Below, in pieces: positions 11,501 through 22,730 of a stretch of DNA of 64,000 nucleotides (within the stretch, counting starts at the first letter, position 1; each line of letters starts with the position of its first letter). Origin of the DNA: Setophaga petechia (Eukaryota > Chordata > Aves > Passeriformes > Parulidae); assembly GCA_024362935.1 (NCBI GenBank), contig JANCRA010000066.1:2843501-2907500 (forward strand), given 5' to 3'. The notes under the pieces were generated by a model. It was not told where the DNA came from, ran no database searches, and worked only from the letters and a program-made list of their open reading frames with translations. A program made the position numbers and the translations under genes.

Positions 11501-14500
11501 AGCCTTCATTCCTGCAGACCTCATGAGGCGCCAGGAGGAGCTGAGGCGTATGGAAGAACTTCATAATCAGGAAATGCAGAAACGCAAGGAAATTCAGCTG
11601 AGGTTAGTTTGGCTTTCATGGGATTTTATTAAAAATTAGATTTACCTTTTTCTTTTTTCAGTTACTTACGTATGAAAGTTTTTCATTTTTCAAGAAACAC
11701 CATTGCTGCTTCAGTTTGTGTTTGCGAAATTGAACTCCTGTGTAAGTTTCTCCTTAAATATTTTGGCGTCATAGAGTATGTTGGTTTTTTTTCTGAAGTT
11801 TAATCTTCCAGTGCCTTTATATTGTTGGAGAATTTGATGTTAGTGTGTGTTCAGTGTGCTCCACTGCTGCGGTTTAACATTTGCTTTGTGGTGACCAGGC
11901 AGGAGGAGGAGCGCCGCCGGCGGGAGGAGGAGATGATGATCCGTCAGCGAGAGATGGAAGAGCAGATGAGAAGACAGAGGGAAGAGAATTATAGTAGAAT
12001 GGGTTACATGGATCCAGTAAGTGACATGGTGGTGGGTTTGGGTCACTTTCCATGCTCAGGAATTTCGTAGATGCATTTTCAAGATAGCTGTGTTTTGCTT
12101 CCTTTGGGTTGGCGATTGCACTGTGTGTGTGTACGGGCAGTGGCAGTAGTTGGCTGTACGTGTGCTTTGTCTCCTAGAAAGTTTGGATTTTGGTGGTTGA
12201 TTATTCAAGTTAAAAGTTGTTTCTTCTATGCAGAGGGAGCGAGACATGAGAATGGGTGGTGCTGCCACAATGAACATGGGAGGTAAAGAACCTTTTAAGT
12301 AATTACTTTGTGTGGCTAACTTAGAAATTGCCAGAATATGATTATATATTTCTCTCTCTTAGATCCTTATGCTTCAGCAGCCCAGAAATTTCCACCTCTG
12401 GGAGGTGGTGGCGGCATAGGTTATGAAGCTAATCCAGGAGTTGGCCAAGCAGCCATGAGTGGTTCTATGATGGGAAGTGACATGGTAACGTATCCTGTGG
12501 TGGCTTTAGCTTAGCACAGGGGAGTTGTTGTGGTTGGGAATGAGTTCTCCAGTGTTCGGATGGTTGTGGAAATGTCACTGTTAACTGCTGACTCTCTTGT
12601 CAGGTGTTTAACACAGGACAACGTGGCAGTGTGTAGCACTAGAGTAGCTGATAACCTTTATGGTAGCTTACACACTCAGAAATTGTTTGTAAGTGGATTC
12701 AAATGTGCTCTTAAGCATATTTGCAATTAACTGACTTCATTGGACTTTGGAAATTCTGCGTCACTGTTAGGCTTGGAAGGATTTTTTATGAATTCTAGAG
12801 AATCTGACAAATTTTATCAAAATGCTTAATGTGGTAGTTTTTCAGTAATTTGATGTTCTGTATTGATGGACAAGAGATATTTTTTTGTTCTCCTTCCCAA
12901 TGTGTAACACTGTTTTGGCCCTTCCAAGCCTAGGTAGGCTGGATGCATGTTGGTCTGGGTGTGCTGTTCAGTCCACAATCTGCGCTCAGGTCTGTTGCAG
13001 CAGCAGATAACCTTAAATTATCAATGGCAAACAGCATATCCCTTAGTCTGTGCTGATGTTGCTGTAGAAGAGCAGAAGTGCTGGTTTTTAGCTTCAGGCA
13101 TATTCCAGCTATCCTGGACTGTAGCCATTTGTGGTTCCTGTCTCCCAAAGGAATGATAGCCCGGTCTGTTTTCCTGTGTTGGGCATGACACAAAGGTAGA
13201 GCCTGTTAAAACTACAGCATATCTCCTGTTCCGAGGTATGTTTCCAAACTGTACTAATTTCTGGCACACTACATGTGTGACTGGGCTTGGAGCCTGTTTG
13301 GTGTTCCTACACTGAAGCACCATGGATGCAGATGACAGAAGTGTTTAATGGGCAGGATGGGAATCTGTTGGCTTAGGTGGTGATACCAGTGTGCTTTCAC
13401 CCTCCTCAAAGGGTGTACACCTGCAGCACAACCTGAACTAAATGATTTTTGGGTGGGTTTAGGCCTCTGGCTTAATGAGCTGAGCTACCATAGTAGCTTG
13501 TCAGATACCTTCTGTTTTATCTTTTTGGGGAACATATCTTTGGAATGGTAACTTCCCAGAGCATCATTGATTCAGTAGACAGTGCTGTTGGCCTTAAGGT
13601 ACCTCAATAACCTACTGATACATGAGCAGTTCCTGAGCTTCCTGTGAGCAGTTAGGCAGTCTGTGGTGGATACTATGTACATTTTTCTCCTGAAAACCAT
13701 GGTAACAGGTGCATGTTGAACTTGTGTAATCCCTGAAATGTGATCTGGTCAAAAGGTGTGGATTAACTGCCTGGAGTTTCTTAGGTTGGGGATCTCTGCC
13801 ACACGGTGCGGTCACAGTTCCTGGGCTGATACCTTTAAACAGAGCTGGAGATGAGCTGAAGCTGCCATGAATTAGGCAGAAATAACCTAAATAATATTTG
13901 TGAAACTCCTCTCTTGGAAGGATTGATACTGACTTTCAGAAGTCAGGAGCTCTGAAGTGTGCAATTTCAGTTGCAGATGCTTTTTGTAACAAACCACCTA
14001 CCATTGTTCTGTGACTAAGTAGTGGGAACCTTGGTTGAAATGAAAATTTAAAGCTCTCTTTTACCTCATAATGTGTCACTTCTGTAGGTTGAATGCTGAT
14101 CACACCCAGTAATATAGTAACTGAACAAAGTACATGCAACTAGAGGTACTAGTAAATAGACCTGAAGTCTCTGCTTTATTGCAGAGTAATTTAGCTGTTA
14201 CACCTTGGTGTGAAACCTTTTCAATTGCTGTGAAGCTGTGAATTTTCCAAGAGCTTGTGGTGAAGGTGGGGTGGGAAGGGAGATACTGCCTGGATGCACA
14301 CAACCCTCTGTGCATAGCTCTAACTGGAAACACTGAGTGCTTGGAACACGTTTTGCATCTGATGCAGCACCAGCAGCTCCGGAGTACGTTGGGTTTGAAC
14401 AAGTGCCAGTCTTTGCTCGAGCAGTTGCGTTGGTTAGGTAAAGCACTGGTCAGTAGCTTTTTTCACATTTTTTTTTTCTTCTTGCAATGCAGTAGTGCTC

Positions 14501-15226
14501 ACAATGAGTTTTGGTACTGCCAAAGGCCTCTGCAGTTTAGTCAGCAGACCGTAGTCTTAACCCCATCTTGAAAAGCACATGGTCTCTAGACAGCACATGC
14601 CAGTCCTGGTGAGTAGGCATTCTGTTACATTTGATGAATGTCAGCTCCTGCTTCAGCCAACTGGAGCTGCATTCTCTCATTAGGCTTATTTGGAAATGAC
14701 AGTGATGTAATCTGAGCTTTTACTGCACTAAAGGTGAGAAGTTCACAAGCTATTTGCATTAACTTGGTTGAAAATTTTGCTAGAGCTCATTTGGAAAAGT
14801 TGTTAATTCACATCTGCACTAATGCTTACATTTCTAGCACTGCAGGGAGGATCTGTTCTTTGTAACAGATGTATGAGAATGCATCAAGTGGGAACATACC
14901 TCAAGGCATGTATTACAATAAACTAATTTTTAAATTACCCTTTTTTCCTTTCTATGTTCCCGGTACCTGTGGATCGGCTCAATGGTGATTGTATCGACGA
15001 ACCTTGACTACGGAACCTTCTAAAAATATATACTTAACACACATGGACATCAACTACTTATAATGAACTGTTAATTCTGTTCCAATAGCGTCCTGAACGC
15101 TTTGGGCAGGGAGGTGCGGGGCCCGTGGGTGGCCAGGGTCCTAGAGGAATGGGGCCTGGAACACCAGCAGGATATGGTAGAGGGAGAGAAGAATATGAAG
15201 CCCCAAACAAAAAGCCCCGATTTTAG
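7950..15226 (+). CDS. SFPQ: SFPQ, splicing factor proline/glutamine-rich (PSF), whole gene
   Basis: SFPQ is a nuclear RNA/DNA-binding protein of the DBHS family. It dimerises with NONO or PSPC1 and acts in paraspeckles, splicing, transcription and DNA repair. Ten coding exons join in frame: 7950-8573, 8965-9153, 9248-9549, 9659-9754, 11045-11241, 11518-11602, 11899-12016, 12234-12282, 12363-12484, 15089-15226, giving 639 aa. The order is: RGG-rich N-terminus (about 7-27), a low-complexity Pro/Gly/Ser/Gln region to about 200, RRM1 with RNP2 LFVGNL (231-236) and RNP1 KGFGFIKL (264-271), RRM2 from about 305, the NOPS segment, a long charged coiled coil, a Gly-rich tail, and a C-terminal KKPRF nuclear-localisation end. 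From memory human SFPQ is 707 aa; the missing length is all in the N-terminal Pro/Gln region. The start [13 protein letters not shown] matches the family exactly. All introns are GT-AG. Confidence 0.97.
8574..8964 (+). repeat. GC-rich minisatellite in SFPQ intron 1
   Basis: Intron 1 (391 bp) contains about five imperfect copies, at about 8712-8890, of a 33-43 bp unit built around GGGGCTGCGGTTTGGGTTCC. The repeat is G-rich on the + (transcribed-RNA) strand, close to the promoter. Confidence 0.7.
8965..9153 (+). CDS. SFPQ: SFPQ coding exon 2 (RRM1)
   Basis: Residues 209-271, starting [20 protein letters not shown]. It carries both RNP motifs of RRM1. The acceptor is TTCTTTGTAG and the donor TTG|GTAGGC; phase 0 at both ends. 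Confidence 0.96.
9248..9549 (+). CDS. SFPQ: SFPQ coding exon 3 (RRM1 end and RRM2)
   Basis: Residues 272-371 plus two bases of codon 372. It covers the end of RRM1 ([15 protein letters not shown]) and most of RRM2 ([15 protein letters not shown] through [20 protein letters not shown]). The acceptor is CCCCCAG and the donor AC|GTAAGT. Confidence 0.96.
9659..9754 (+). CDS. SFPQ: SFPQ coding exon 4 (RRM2/NOPS)
   Basis: Residues 372-403 and two bases of 404: [18 protein letters not shown] through NPMYQ. This is the start of the NOPS dimerisation segment characteristic of DBHS proteins. The donor is AA|GTAGGC. Confidence 0.96.
9755..11044 (+). other. SFPQ: SFPQ intron 4
   Basis: A 1.29-kb AT-rich intron with GT-AG ends. 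No repeat family or embedded gene was recognised; the short reading frames here are unsupported. Confidence 0.85.
11045..11241 (+). CDS. SFPQ: SFPQ coding exon 5 (NOPS and coiled-coil start)
   Basis: Residues 404-469 and one base of 470, including [20 protein letters not shown] and [16 protein letters not shown]. It continues NOPS into the long helix. The donor is AAG|GTAATG. Confidence 0.96.
11518..11602 (+). CDS. SFPQ: SFPQ coding exon 6 (coiled coil)
   Basis: Residues 470-497 and two bases of 498 ([20 protein letters not shown]). It encodes charged heptads of the coiled coil that drives DBHS polymerisation. The acceptor is CCTGCAG and the donor AG|GTTAGT. Confidence 0.95.
11899..12016 (+). 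CDS. SFPQ: SFPQ coding exon 7 (coiled coil)
   Basis: Residues 498-537 ([20 protein letters not shown] to YSRMGYMDP). It is the distal part of the Arg/Glu-rich coiled coil. The donor is CCA|GTAAGT, phase 0. Confidence 0.95.
12234..12282 (+). CDS. SFPQ: SFPQ coding exon 8 (49 bp)
   Basis: Residues 538-553 and one base of 554 ([16 protein letters not shown]). A short exon, too small to show up as an independent open frame. It is supported by the acceptor TATGCAG, the donor G|GTAAAG and the family sequence. Confidence 0.94.
12363..12484 (+). CDS. SFPQ: SFPQ coding exon 9
   Basis: Residues 554-594 ([20 protein letters not shown] to MMGSDM). It is Gly-rich. The donor ATG|GTAACG is weaker than most in the gene. 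Reading into the intron adds nine residues before TAG at 12512-12514. Confidence 0.95.
12485..15088 (+). other. SFPQ: SFPQ intron 9 (long last intron, candidate retained intron)
   Basis: At 2.6 kb this is the longest intron in the SFPQ coding region. The mammalian counterpart, intron 9, is known to be retained under regulation in neural cells. It is AT-rich, repeat-poor and shows no transposon relic. Retention would truncate the protein after nine extra residues and remove the KKPRF C-terminus. A poly(A)-like AATAAA also lies within it near 14920. Confidence 0.7.
15089..15226 (+). CDS. SFPQ: SFPQ coding exon 10 (C-terminus)
   Basis: Residues 595-639, beginning [16 protein letters not shown] and ending [12 protein letters not shown], then TAG. 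The acceptor is CCAATAG. The basic end is part of the conserved nuclear localisation signal. Confidence 0.96.
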   Translation, partial: RPERFGQGGAGPVGGQGPRGMGPGTPAGYGRGREEYEAPNKKPRF

Positions 15227-15514
15227 ATGTGACCTGTAGTTTCATTCCAGTTTGTTTTTGTCTGTCTTGTTTAGACACCGACTTCTTAATTCTTGCATTT
15301 TAGTAAGAAAGCTACATTTTTATGGATGTTAGAAACTTACTGACCTAATATTTGTAAGTGGTCTGTTTGGGCGAGTACAATTTAATTATGTAATGCAGTG
15401 TTTCAAAATCAAACTTAGCTGTTTTTTTGATGTATAACGTCCCTAACTTGATGGCAGTGTACCTTGTGCCACTGAATTCCCAAAGTGTACCAACCTTTTT
15501 TTTACTGTGCTTAA

Positions 15515-15520
15515 AATAAA
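15515..15520 (+). terminator. SFPQ: SFPQ main poly(A) signal
   Basis: AATAAA 290 bp after the stop codon, at the end of a U-rich 3' UTR that begins at 15227. This gives a short canonical 3' UTR of about 300 nt. A second AATAAA at 16378-16383 could give a longer form. Confidence 0.7.
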
Positions 15521-18150
15521 TAGAAAACTAAATGTAGTAACTCTTCTTGCCAGTCGTGGTTAAACAAATGAGGCCAAATACCACACCTGCCACAGTAACC
15601 TGAGAGCCTCGAGCTGAGGTCGGACCTAGACCAGGGTGTGGAACTACAGTGAAGAGTGAGATCTCTTCCCACAGTGCCTCTCTAGCCAAAGATTGGGTTA
15701 AATTGTAGCTGAACTTTGCAGTAGGTGCAGATTTTTTGAGCAGTAATTGTGCTGCAACAAGGAAGCAAATGGAAATCTTACAAATTCTGTAAGATACATT
15801 ACTTAAAGCTTCACTGCAAGCAGTGCAGTAATGAATTCCATATTTTAGCTATGGGTGGTGGGATGGTAGCACTTGCCACCCTGGCAGTTACTGCTTGGAA
15901 TCTTTCAAAGACTTTAAGCAGAAGACTAGCGATGGTTATTTTAAAATAAATTTCATAGAATGCCTTGTATTGGCTGACTTCCTCACTAAAGGATTGTTAA
16001 TGTGATATTTATATGCTCTTAAGCTGTCTTGAGATTACAGGATCTGGCCTTGCTCCATATTGTACACCTGCCTGAAATTGCTTGGCAAAAAGACCAGAAG
16101 TGTTACTCGAGTGATTAAGGTTAATTTGCTTATGTCCTCATGCTAACAGTGGACTAACTTTGCCTAGTTCAGAATACAATCATTTGTATTATGGGGACTG
16201 CAGGAACTATTCTTAAATTGTGTAGCTGGTGGGCAAATCCTTAAATCCTGTATGTAAAATACAGCAATCAGCTTGCTTGCATGATGGTTATCGCTTTTTT
16301 ATTATTGATGTTTGGAGATAATGCTTCAAAAGTAGTATCTGAATCTGGAGTTTTAAGAGTTACTACTACACAGTGCAAATAAACTCCCTTTAAGGTTCTT
16401 TTTGTAGAAGATCTGATGAATTCGTTAGTTTGCTGTTCATTTTATTAAGCCCCAGAAGAATTTCAAAGCATTCTGGACTCATTGGTAAGGTAGTTGCTTT
16501 GCTTGTTATTACAATGTACCAGGTAAACTGGGAACGTGACTTCCCAGTGTCAAACACCTCAGTGTTAATGCAGGATACATCAACCTGCTTGGCACAAAGT
16601 AGGTAAACTTAGCTTGGCTGTACCTTCACATGATCCCCAACCACTGGAGTTCTGTGAATAGCTTTAATCTTCCCAGTATCCTTCCATTCCTTGTGCTGAG
16701 CATTGGCTAATTCTAAATTTTCTGCTAAATTTTCCCTGTGGTTAAAACCTAAAGTGTCAGATTGCAGGGTTTTAGGGTACAGATGTCTGATCCCTCTTGA
16801 AGTACTGTTACCCCTTAAATGACAGAATAGCAAGTTGGGAAATGCTGATACAGGTAACACTGACGTGGAACACAAAGCTCACTAAAGAGTGATTCAGTTT
16901 GTTTGGTGAATGCTTTTTGTTTACCCAGAAGAGTTTGGGGGTTGGTAACATGCTACAACAATGAGGAGGAAATTCCAAATTGGCAGTTCCTAAGCTGCAG
17001 ACCAAGTATTTGGAAGTTACTTGTATTGGGTAGTTTACAAACGAGCAGTATGGATGCAATTTGCATTATTGAAGCGGTTTTAAACAATATCTTTTCTGGA
17101 GGGTGTTCATGGGACACCCTCAAAAGGTGAAGGTGTCCGAGGTGGGGAATTCTAAATATGAACATTAAATTAATTTTTTCAGTTTATTTTTCAGATTACA
17201 TGTCATTCTTTATTAAAAGAGATGCTGGTGCATATCCTAAAGTATGTTCTTTTATAGTTCTGTAACTTGGAAGAGTGAAGGATGCTGCTGTCTTTGTACC
17301 TTACAGAGCTTTTCTTTGGGTACCCCTGTTTTGTACGTAAGCTACTGTTGCTAGGTATTAAAATAGCTGAGCTGCAAAACCATGATTAGTAAATATATTT
17401 GAAAGATTTGGCAGTTTTCAAAAGATCTGAAAGTTTGGTTAAATCTGGCTTTGTTGTAGCTGCATAAGCAGAATTTCTAAAACAAGTTCTGCTTTGAGTT
17501 GCATGTACTAAACAGGCATATGATGAACTAGCCAACTTCTTTTCAAGACCTTTTAAAGATGGTGTCTTAAAAGCTGGCAAACATGTCAACTTGAAAATCT
17601 GATAAAAGTTACTAAATGTGGGAGGCGAGAAAGTGACATTCCTTTGATCTATTCCTATGAGGTTTTGGACTTCTTTCATAAACTCAGATTTATATAATTG
17701 AATCTTCTAAAATCATTCAGAAAAGTGCTTTGCTGGTCAGACCTGTTTTTGGATGGTCTGGATCACTTAACATTTTTGTACTGGACTTGGAGGACATTGG
17801 CTGTTGCAATTTAGCTTGTTTTATCAAAATTGAGCCCATTTTGACACTCAGAGCTCTAAAAACTGCAGCAAGTAGAAACTGGTATCGTTACACATATGTC
17901 TTCACACTTTCTCAGAAATGAATACAGAATAATCTTACCTTCTGGCGTAGATACACTAATCATTTATACAGCTGATGAGAAATTGAAAATGCTTTTGAGA
18001 TTTTGTGGTATTTTTGTGGTAGACAAATTCTTGGCTTCTCCTTGGCAACCATTTACTGTGGCAGCAAGTTCTTGCTGGAGTTTGAGACTGCAATTTACAC
18101 TTTAAACTAGTGGCCTGCTACATAACTGCACTTAGCCAGCATTTCTGCAG

Positions 18151-18253
18151 TTCATAACTGTGAGGAACGTAGTACCACAAATGGCAATGGACATTAGGAC
18201 CCGGATGTAGTATTCCTGCTTGCTCCAAGATTCTCATTGCCGACTGCGTCCAG
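18151..18253 (+). other. candidate non-coding cassette exon downstream of SFPQ
   Basis: A 103-bp segment follows the acceptor-like CAGCATTTCTGCAG and ends at CAG|GTAGGT. It has no long reading frame. It could be a 3'-tail exon of SFPQ, but this rests on splice-site appearance only. Confidence 0.35.
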
Positions 18254-21200
18254 GTAGGTAACAAGCAATATAATATAACTTGGTGACTTTCTATGTAATC
18301 TTATACTGTGGGTATTCTGACATCACACTTCTGACTGTGGAATTACAGTGCAGCACTCCATACCTGTATGCTGAGCTTGCATCAAAGCTGTGTGGTTTTC
18401 GGTTTGAAGCTTTTGTCTCGTTCAGAGACAGGAAATAACTTACTGTGGTTCTTAGATGAGCATTTCCAGACCCGATTCCTCGGTACTTACAACTTGGCTT
18501 GGGTGGATTTTTCTTAGTTCCGATGTAACGAAGATATTCCTAAATGAGCACTGTGGGGAAGAGGGGATGTGATCTTAAACTCAGTTTAGTAGTTGACAAG
18601 GTGCTCTCAGTGCCTGGGAAAGAACATGTTTAAACTTTCTGTAGTGCTGAAGTGGCCCATCTGCAGCTCATCCATGTGTAGAGTCTTGGCTTGGTGGGAA
18701 TGTGTTAGTAACCACTGCTCTTGCCTCGTGTGTGCTATGTGAGAGTCACCTCAAGCTACTGGTGCAAGCAGTTCTGAGACTGATCCAGAATATTTTTGAG
18801 GACATAAATGAGTACTTGATTGAATATCCCTGTGAGTTTCATAGAGCTTATTGGACATTGCATTAGTCTATATTTTAAACTTTGATTGACAAGCCTGATA
18901 TATTCCTCTGCTTTAATTGACAGTGATGAGATTCTCTACTTCTGCCTCGTAGAGTCATCTTGATAGTGCAATGTACAATTTCATTTTTCATCAGTCTTGG
19001 GATGTAATTCTAAACTCTTCATTACTAGAACTCCTGACTACAGTGTTCCAGGATTAACATGCTTACGTTGCTAGACATCCAGACATGCTGATCTCCAGCT
19101 CTTTTGCATCAGCTCTTGAATCTGAATTTCAAGGTCCCTTGTTCCAGCAAATGATCTGGCTCTTGTCTGATACTCAGTTTATTTCACAGGTGTTGTAATG
19201 TGTTTTCCTTTGTTCTGCAAAGTTCTGCTTTGCATACTTGTTTCTGGTGTTATTGTCACTTCTGGACCCTTCTTTGTTACCTTCCAGGCAGGACTCTTGC
19301 TGGTGAACAGGGATCTGCTGAACAGCCTTGCCCTCTGCTGTAGCCACCTTTCCATGTTCCATTGAACCCTTGAAGTAGCAGGTGCACCATGAGTTAATGG
19401 CAACAGGTCTTTGGTTACACCATAGTGAGTGTAGCCCATGGCAGCTGGTCACGCAGTGACACCTTGTCACAAAGTCAGTTTGGCTTTTCATGATGGTTTA
19501 CCTTTACCTGTGACTTGAATCCATTTTGTGATGGCTTATCCTTACCTGGGACTGGGATCCAGTAGCAAACCTGCTGGCAGCCACTGTGCTGTCAGGTAGC
19601 AAAACTGAATTAGTGATCTTAAACCATTGCTCAAGATCTGACTTAAGTTTTTCCATTGTGCTCTGGATACTTGACCTGCAGGAATGTCATGGAGGGGTTA
19701 TTGGCACATCTGCCTCATTCTACGTACTTGAACTAAGCAGGTTTTTGACACTCTTGGAGCAAGCAATCTGTGACTGAAACCATGGGGCTCAAACCAGCTC
19801 TGGCTGCAGTACTGAAACTTGGTGTGGTAGCAAACTTAGTCATGTCTGCTCTAAGTCAGTCTGTAACAAGTGGGTACAAGAAATGACATTCAAGTGCTTG
19901 CATTGTGTTTCATCTTGGTTTTATCTGTGTGTGAAATACACTTTTTCTCAAAAGCTTACCTGAAGCTCAGAAGTGTGGTGTCAGAATACATCTGCGTACT
20001 GCTAGGCCCTCCGAGCAGAGCCTGCTGCTGGCAGGAGAGCACAGCACAGCGTGGATGGGGCTTTATTGTAACATTAAGCATACAAAGTGTTGATTTGCTT
20101 GCAGTTCTCCCCATAGCTAAACACTGAGGCCTGTGAGTAGTTTTAGGACTGGAGCAGTAATGGGGTTGCATGTCTCTGTTAATCATTGCCAGCTGCAGTG
20201 ACATGATCAGGAAGGCCAGTGTTCTGTTCCATTATGTTCAATGAGGCTGAGCATGTTGGGAAGGATGCATCCAAGTATGCTGCTCTGGGGAATCACTTGG
20301 CTTCTTCCACTACCAGCAAGTTTTGGAATCAGCTAATTAGCTTCAGATTTTTTCACTCTCTCCATACCAGCTAGTGGGGCTGTTAAATAGCTGCTGCCTG
20401 GAAAAGGAAAAAAGGGAGGATTGGCCTTCTCCCAGCTGTGTCATTGCTGCTAGGTAATGATTGACACGTTAGGACTTGGCTGTGCAATCCCGCAGTGGTC
20501 TGTGAACACCCCATCTCTATAAATGTTGCTTCTGAACACCAGTACTGAAGAGCTAACTGGGGAGGGCTGGGAGGAGTGTGGCTAGCAGGGAATTTGCAGT
20601 GTTCAAAGGATGCACAAAGATATAGTATCCCTTATGCATGGTGTTTGTTGCTATGGCAGAGAAAACAAAACGTGCATAACTCCTGCTCCCAAGGGCTGTG
20701 AGGAAACCCATTGGGTGGTGGGTTGGAGACTAAAGCCTGAAGTTGTCCCTGCCTGGTCAGATCATGCTGTGCCCATGGTGGGTTCTGCCTCCCAACTGGA
20801 GCTGTGCAGAGCCTTGCACCACATCCCCAGCTCTCACCATTGCAGGCTGCCCTCAGCTATAGTAAAGGGAGGCCTTGAGGAGGGGAGAACCTTGCTGAGG
20901 ATAAAAGCAGTGACAGTGCCAACCTCTAGTGTCTGCCTTTGGCTTCTGAAGCACTTGTTCTACTGTAGAACACGAGAGCTCCAAGAGGCCAGGACCACTG
21001 CACTCCCTCAGGAAGGGGAAGAGAGAGGGCATTGCTACAGGAGACAAATAGGGTCATAGAGTTGGAGTAGCTGATGAAATTAAAGCCTTCACATAAGGGA
21101 TAGTATACCTCTGGCTGCAATCAAACCTCACTGTGCTCAGACTGGGGTTATGGTTTGTGCTCAGGGTGCAGTTCTTCAGGCAACTGCCTGTATATTCCTT

Positions 21201-21391
21201 CAGCTCTCGATGAGTGTTTAGGTTAGCCTATTTCTGCCCCTTATTCTTCCACGTAATAGTTTGGAATAATTGATAAGTTCCCCCTCATAACTAATCAGTC
21301 CATGTATGTTAAAACCTTATTTTTAAGTTAGTTTTGAAATGGTCACAATTTGCTGTGTATGACTCTAATAACTTCAGTTGTTATCCTTTAG

Positions 21392-21436
21392 GTGAAGATG
21401 AAAGCTGAGTGACACCAGAGTGCTCATCCATTGGAA
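21392..21436 (+). other. candidate 45-bp exon downstream of SFPQ
   Basis: An acceptor-like GTTGTTATCCTTTAG precedes a 45-bp segment that ends at GAA|GTAAGT, a near-consensus donor. It has the same strand and spacing style as the neighbouring candidates. Confidence 0.35.
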
Positions 21437-21721
21437 GTAAGTATTGCTTTTTTGTCCTGAATAGATGAAATAATAAAGATTTTTGGACATTTGGTGTTCA
21501 ATCCCTGAGTACCTTTGAATTGGGGAACACTGAAGAATGGATACATTAAATGTGTAGGGTGGAACACAGTCCCTGCTGTCACTCTGTGGGCTTGAGCACC
21601 CTGACTCCACCTGGGCTTGATATCTTGACAGCAGCAGCTAAAAATACCTTTCTAGACGTGGGTTTATACAAAAGATTTCAAAATCACTTGGGGGTGTAAT
21701 AACTTGGGAATGTTTTTCCAG

Positions 21722-21796
21722 TTGAGGAGTTGAACATGAGCACATCCAGCACGGTGCCCAGTGGTGTGTGGAGGGACCAAGGGAACAGGTGGACAA
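21722..21796 (+). other. candidate 75-bp exon downstream of SFPQ
   Basis: An acceptor-like GAATGTTTTTCCAG and a donor-like CAA|GTAAGT bound 75 bp. It contains a short frame with stops and is not evidently coding. Confidence 0.35.
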
Positions 21797-22651
21797 GTAA
21801 GTAGTTGTTGTTCTTACACTGCTGTGAGGGCTTGCTAGCCCATCATCCTGTGCTGGGTTATGTAATTGCTGCCTGAAACGTGTGATTAATCTCAGTTTTA
21901 TATGAAGTTTCTGCATCTTGCTTTTGTAGAGCCAGAATTTAACCATTGTCTGAGGCTTTTCAGCCCCGCAGCAGCAAATAAATTCTGTCCTTCATGTGCA
22001 GCAGGTGGTCAAACAAGAAATGACCATTCTTGCACTCAGACTGCAGTTGGTGATTGTCAGCATGGGAAAAGGGAAATAGAGCAGCTGCTTCTCAGATGTT
22101 AATTCAACTAAACCTTGTTAAAAAGCTATTTGCTGAAGCACTTTAACAAAGAATTTAAAAAATAACCTGGTGTATAAATCAGCATGTATAGGAGTGAAGC
22201 AAATAGCAGTGCAGGAAAAGAAACCAACTTGCAGGGCTGGAATTAATGACATTTTCCCTCTAATTTACCACTAAACTACAAGGGGAAACTTCAGATATTT
22301 AAAATCTTGTTTGAGGAGCAACATGCTGAGTACCTTAACTCGGGAGTCACAGGTGAGTAACAATAGACCTGTAAGGTGTGAAGCCAGTGGGATTCAATGG
22401 TGGATTCCTATTGAATCCTCTGTGGTTTGTCACTGCTGCTCCCTGCTGTGGGGTAGGAAAACAAAGCCATATCTGGTCTTAAAAATGCATTAATTCTGGT
22501 AATTTAATCTAAAATCTGATGTGAATACTTGAGAATATTTGGCAGGCCCATAGCCTGTGATCCTGAATGATGATTCCATGTCATGTAGTTTCTGCTGTTG
22601 TTTTCTGTCTGTCTTTCACAATCTTTCTAATTATGTGCTTTGCACTTGCAG

Positions 22652-22730
22652 AAAAAGAAGTCTGAGTGCAATGAAGAGGAACCAGGAACATGCAGCTCTT
22701 ATAAATAAAATATTTAAATATTTTTATAAA
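22652..22730 (+). other. candidate terminal exon with poly(A) signal
   Basis: An acceptor-like TGTGCTTTGCACTTGCAG ends at 22651. About 50 bp later AATAAA occurs at 22704-22709, followed by a T-rich stretch. Together with the three upstream candidates this makes a plausible alternative terminal exon. The end coordinate is approximate. Confidence 0.35.
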
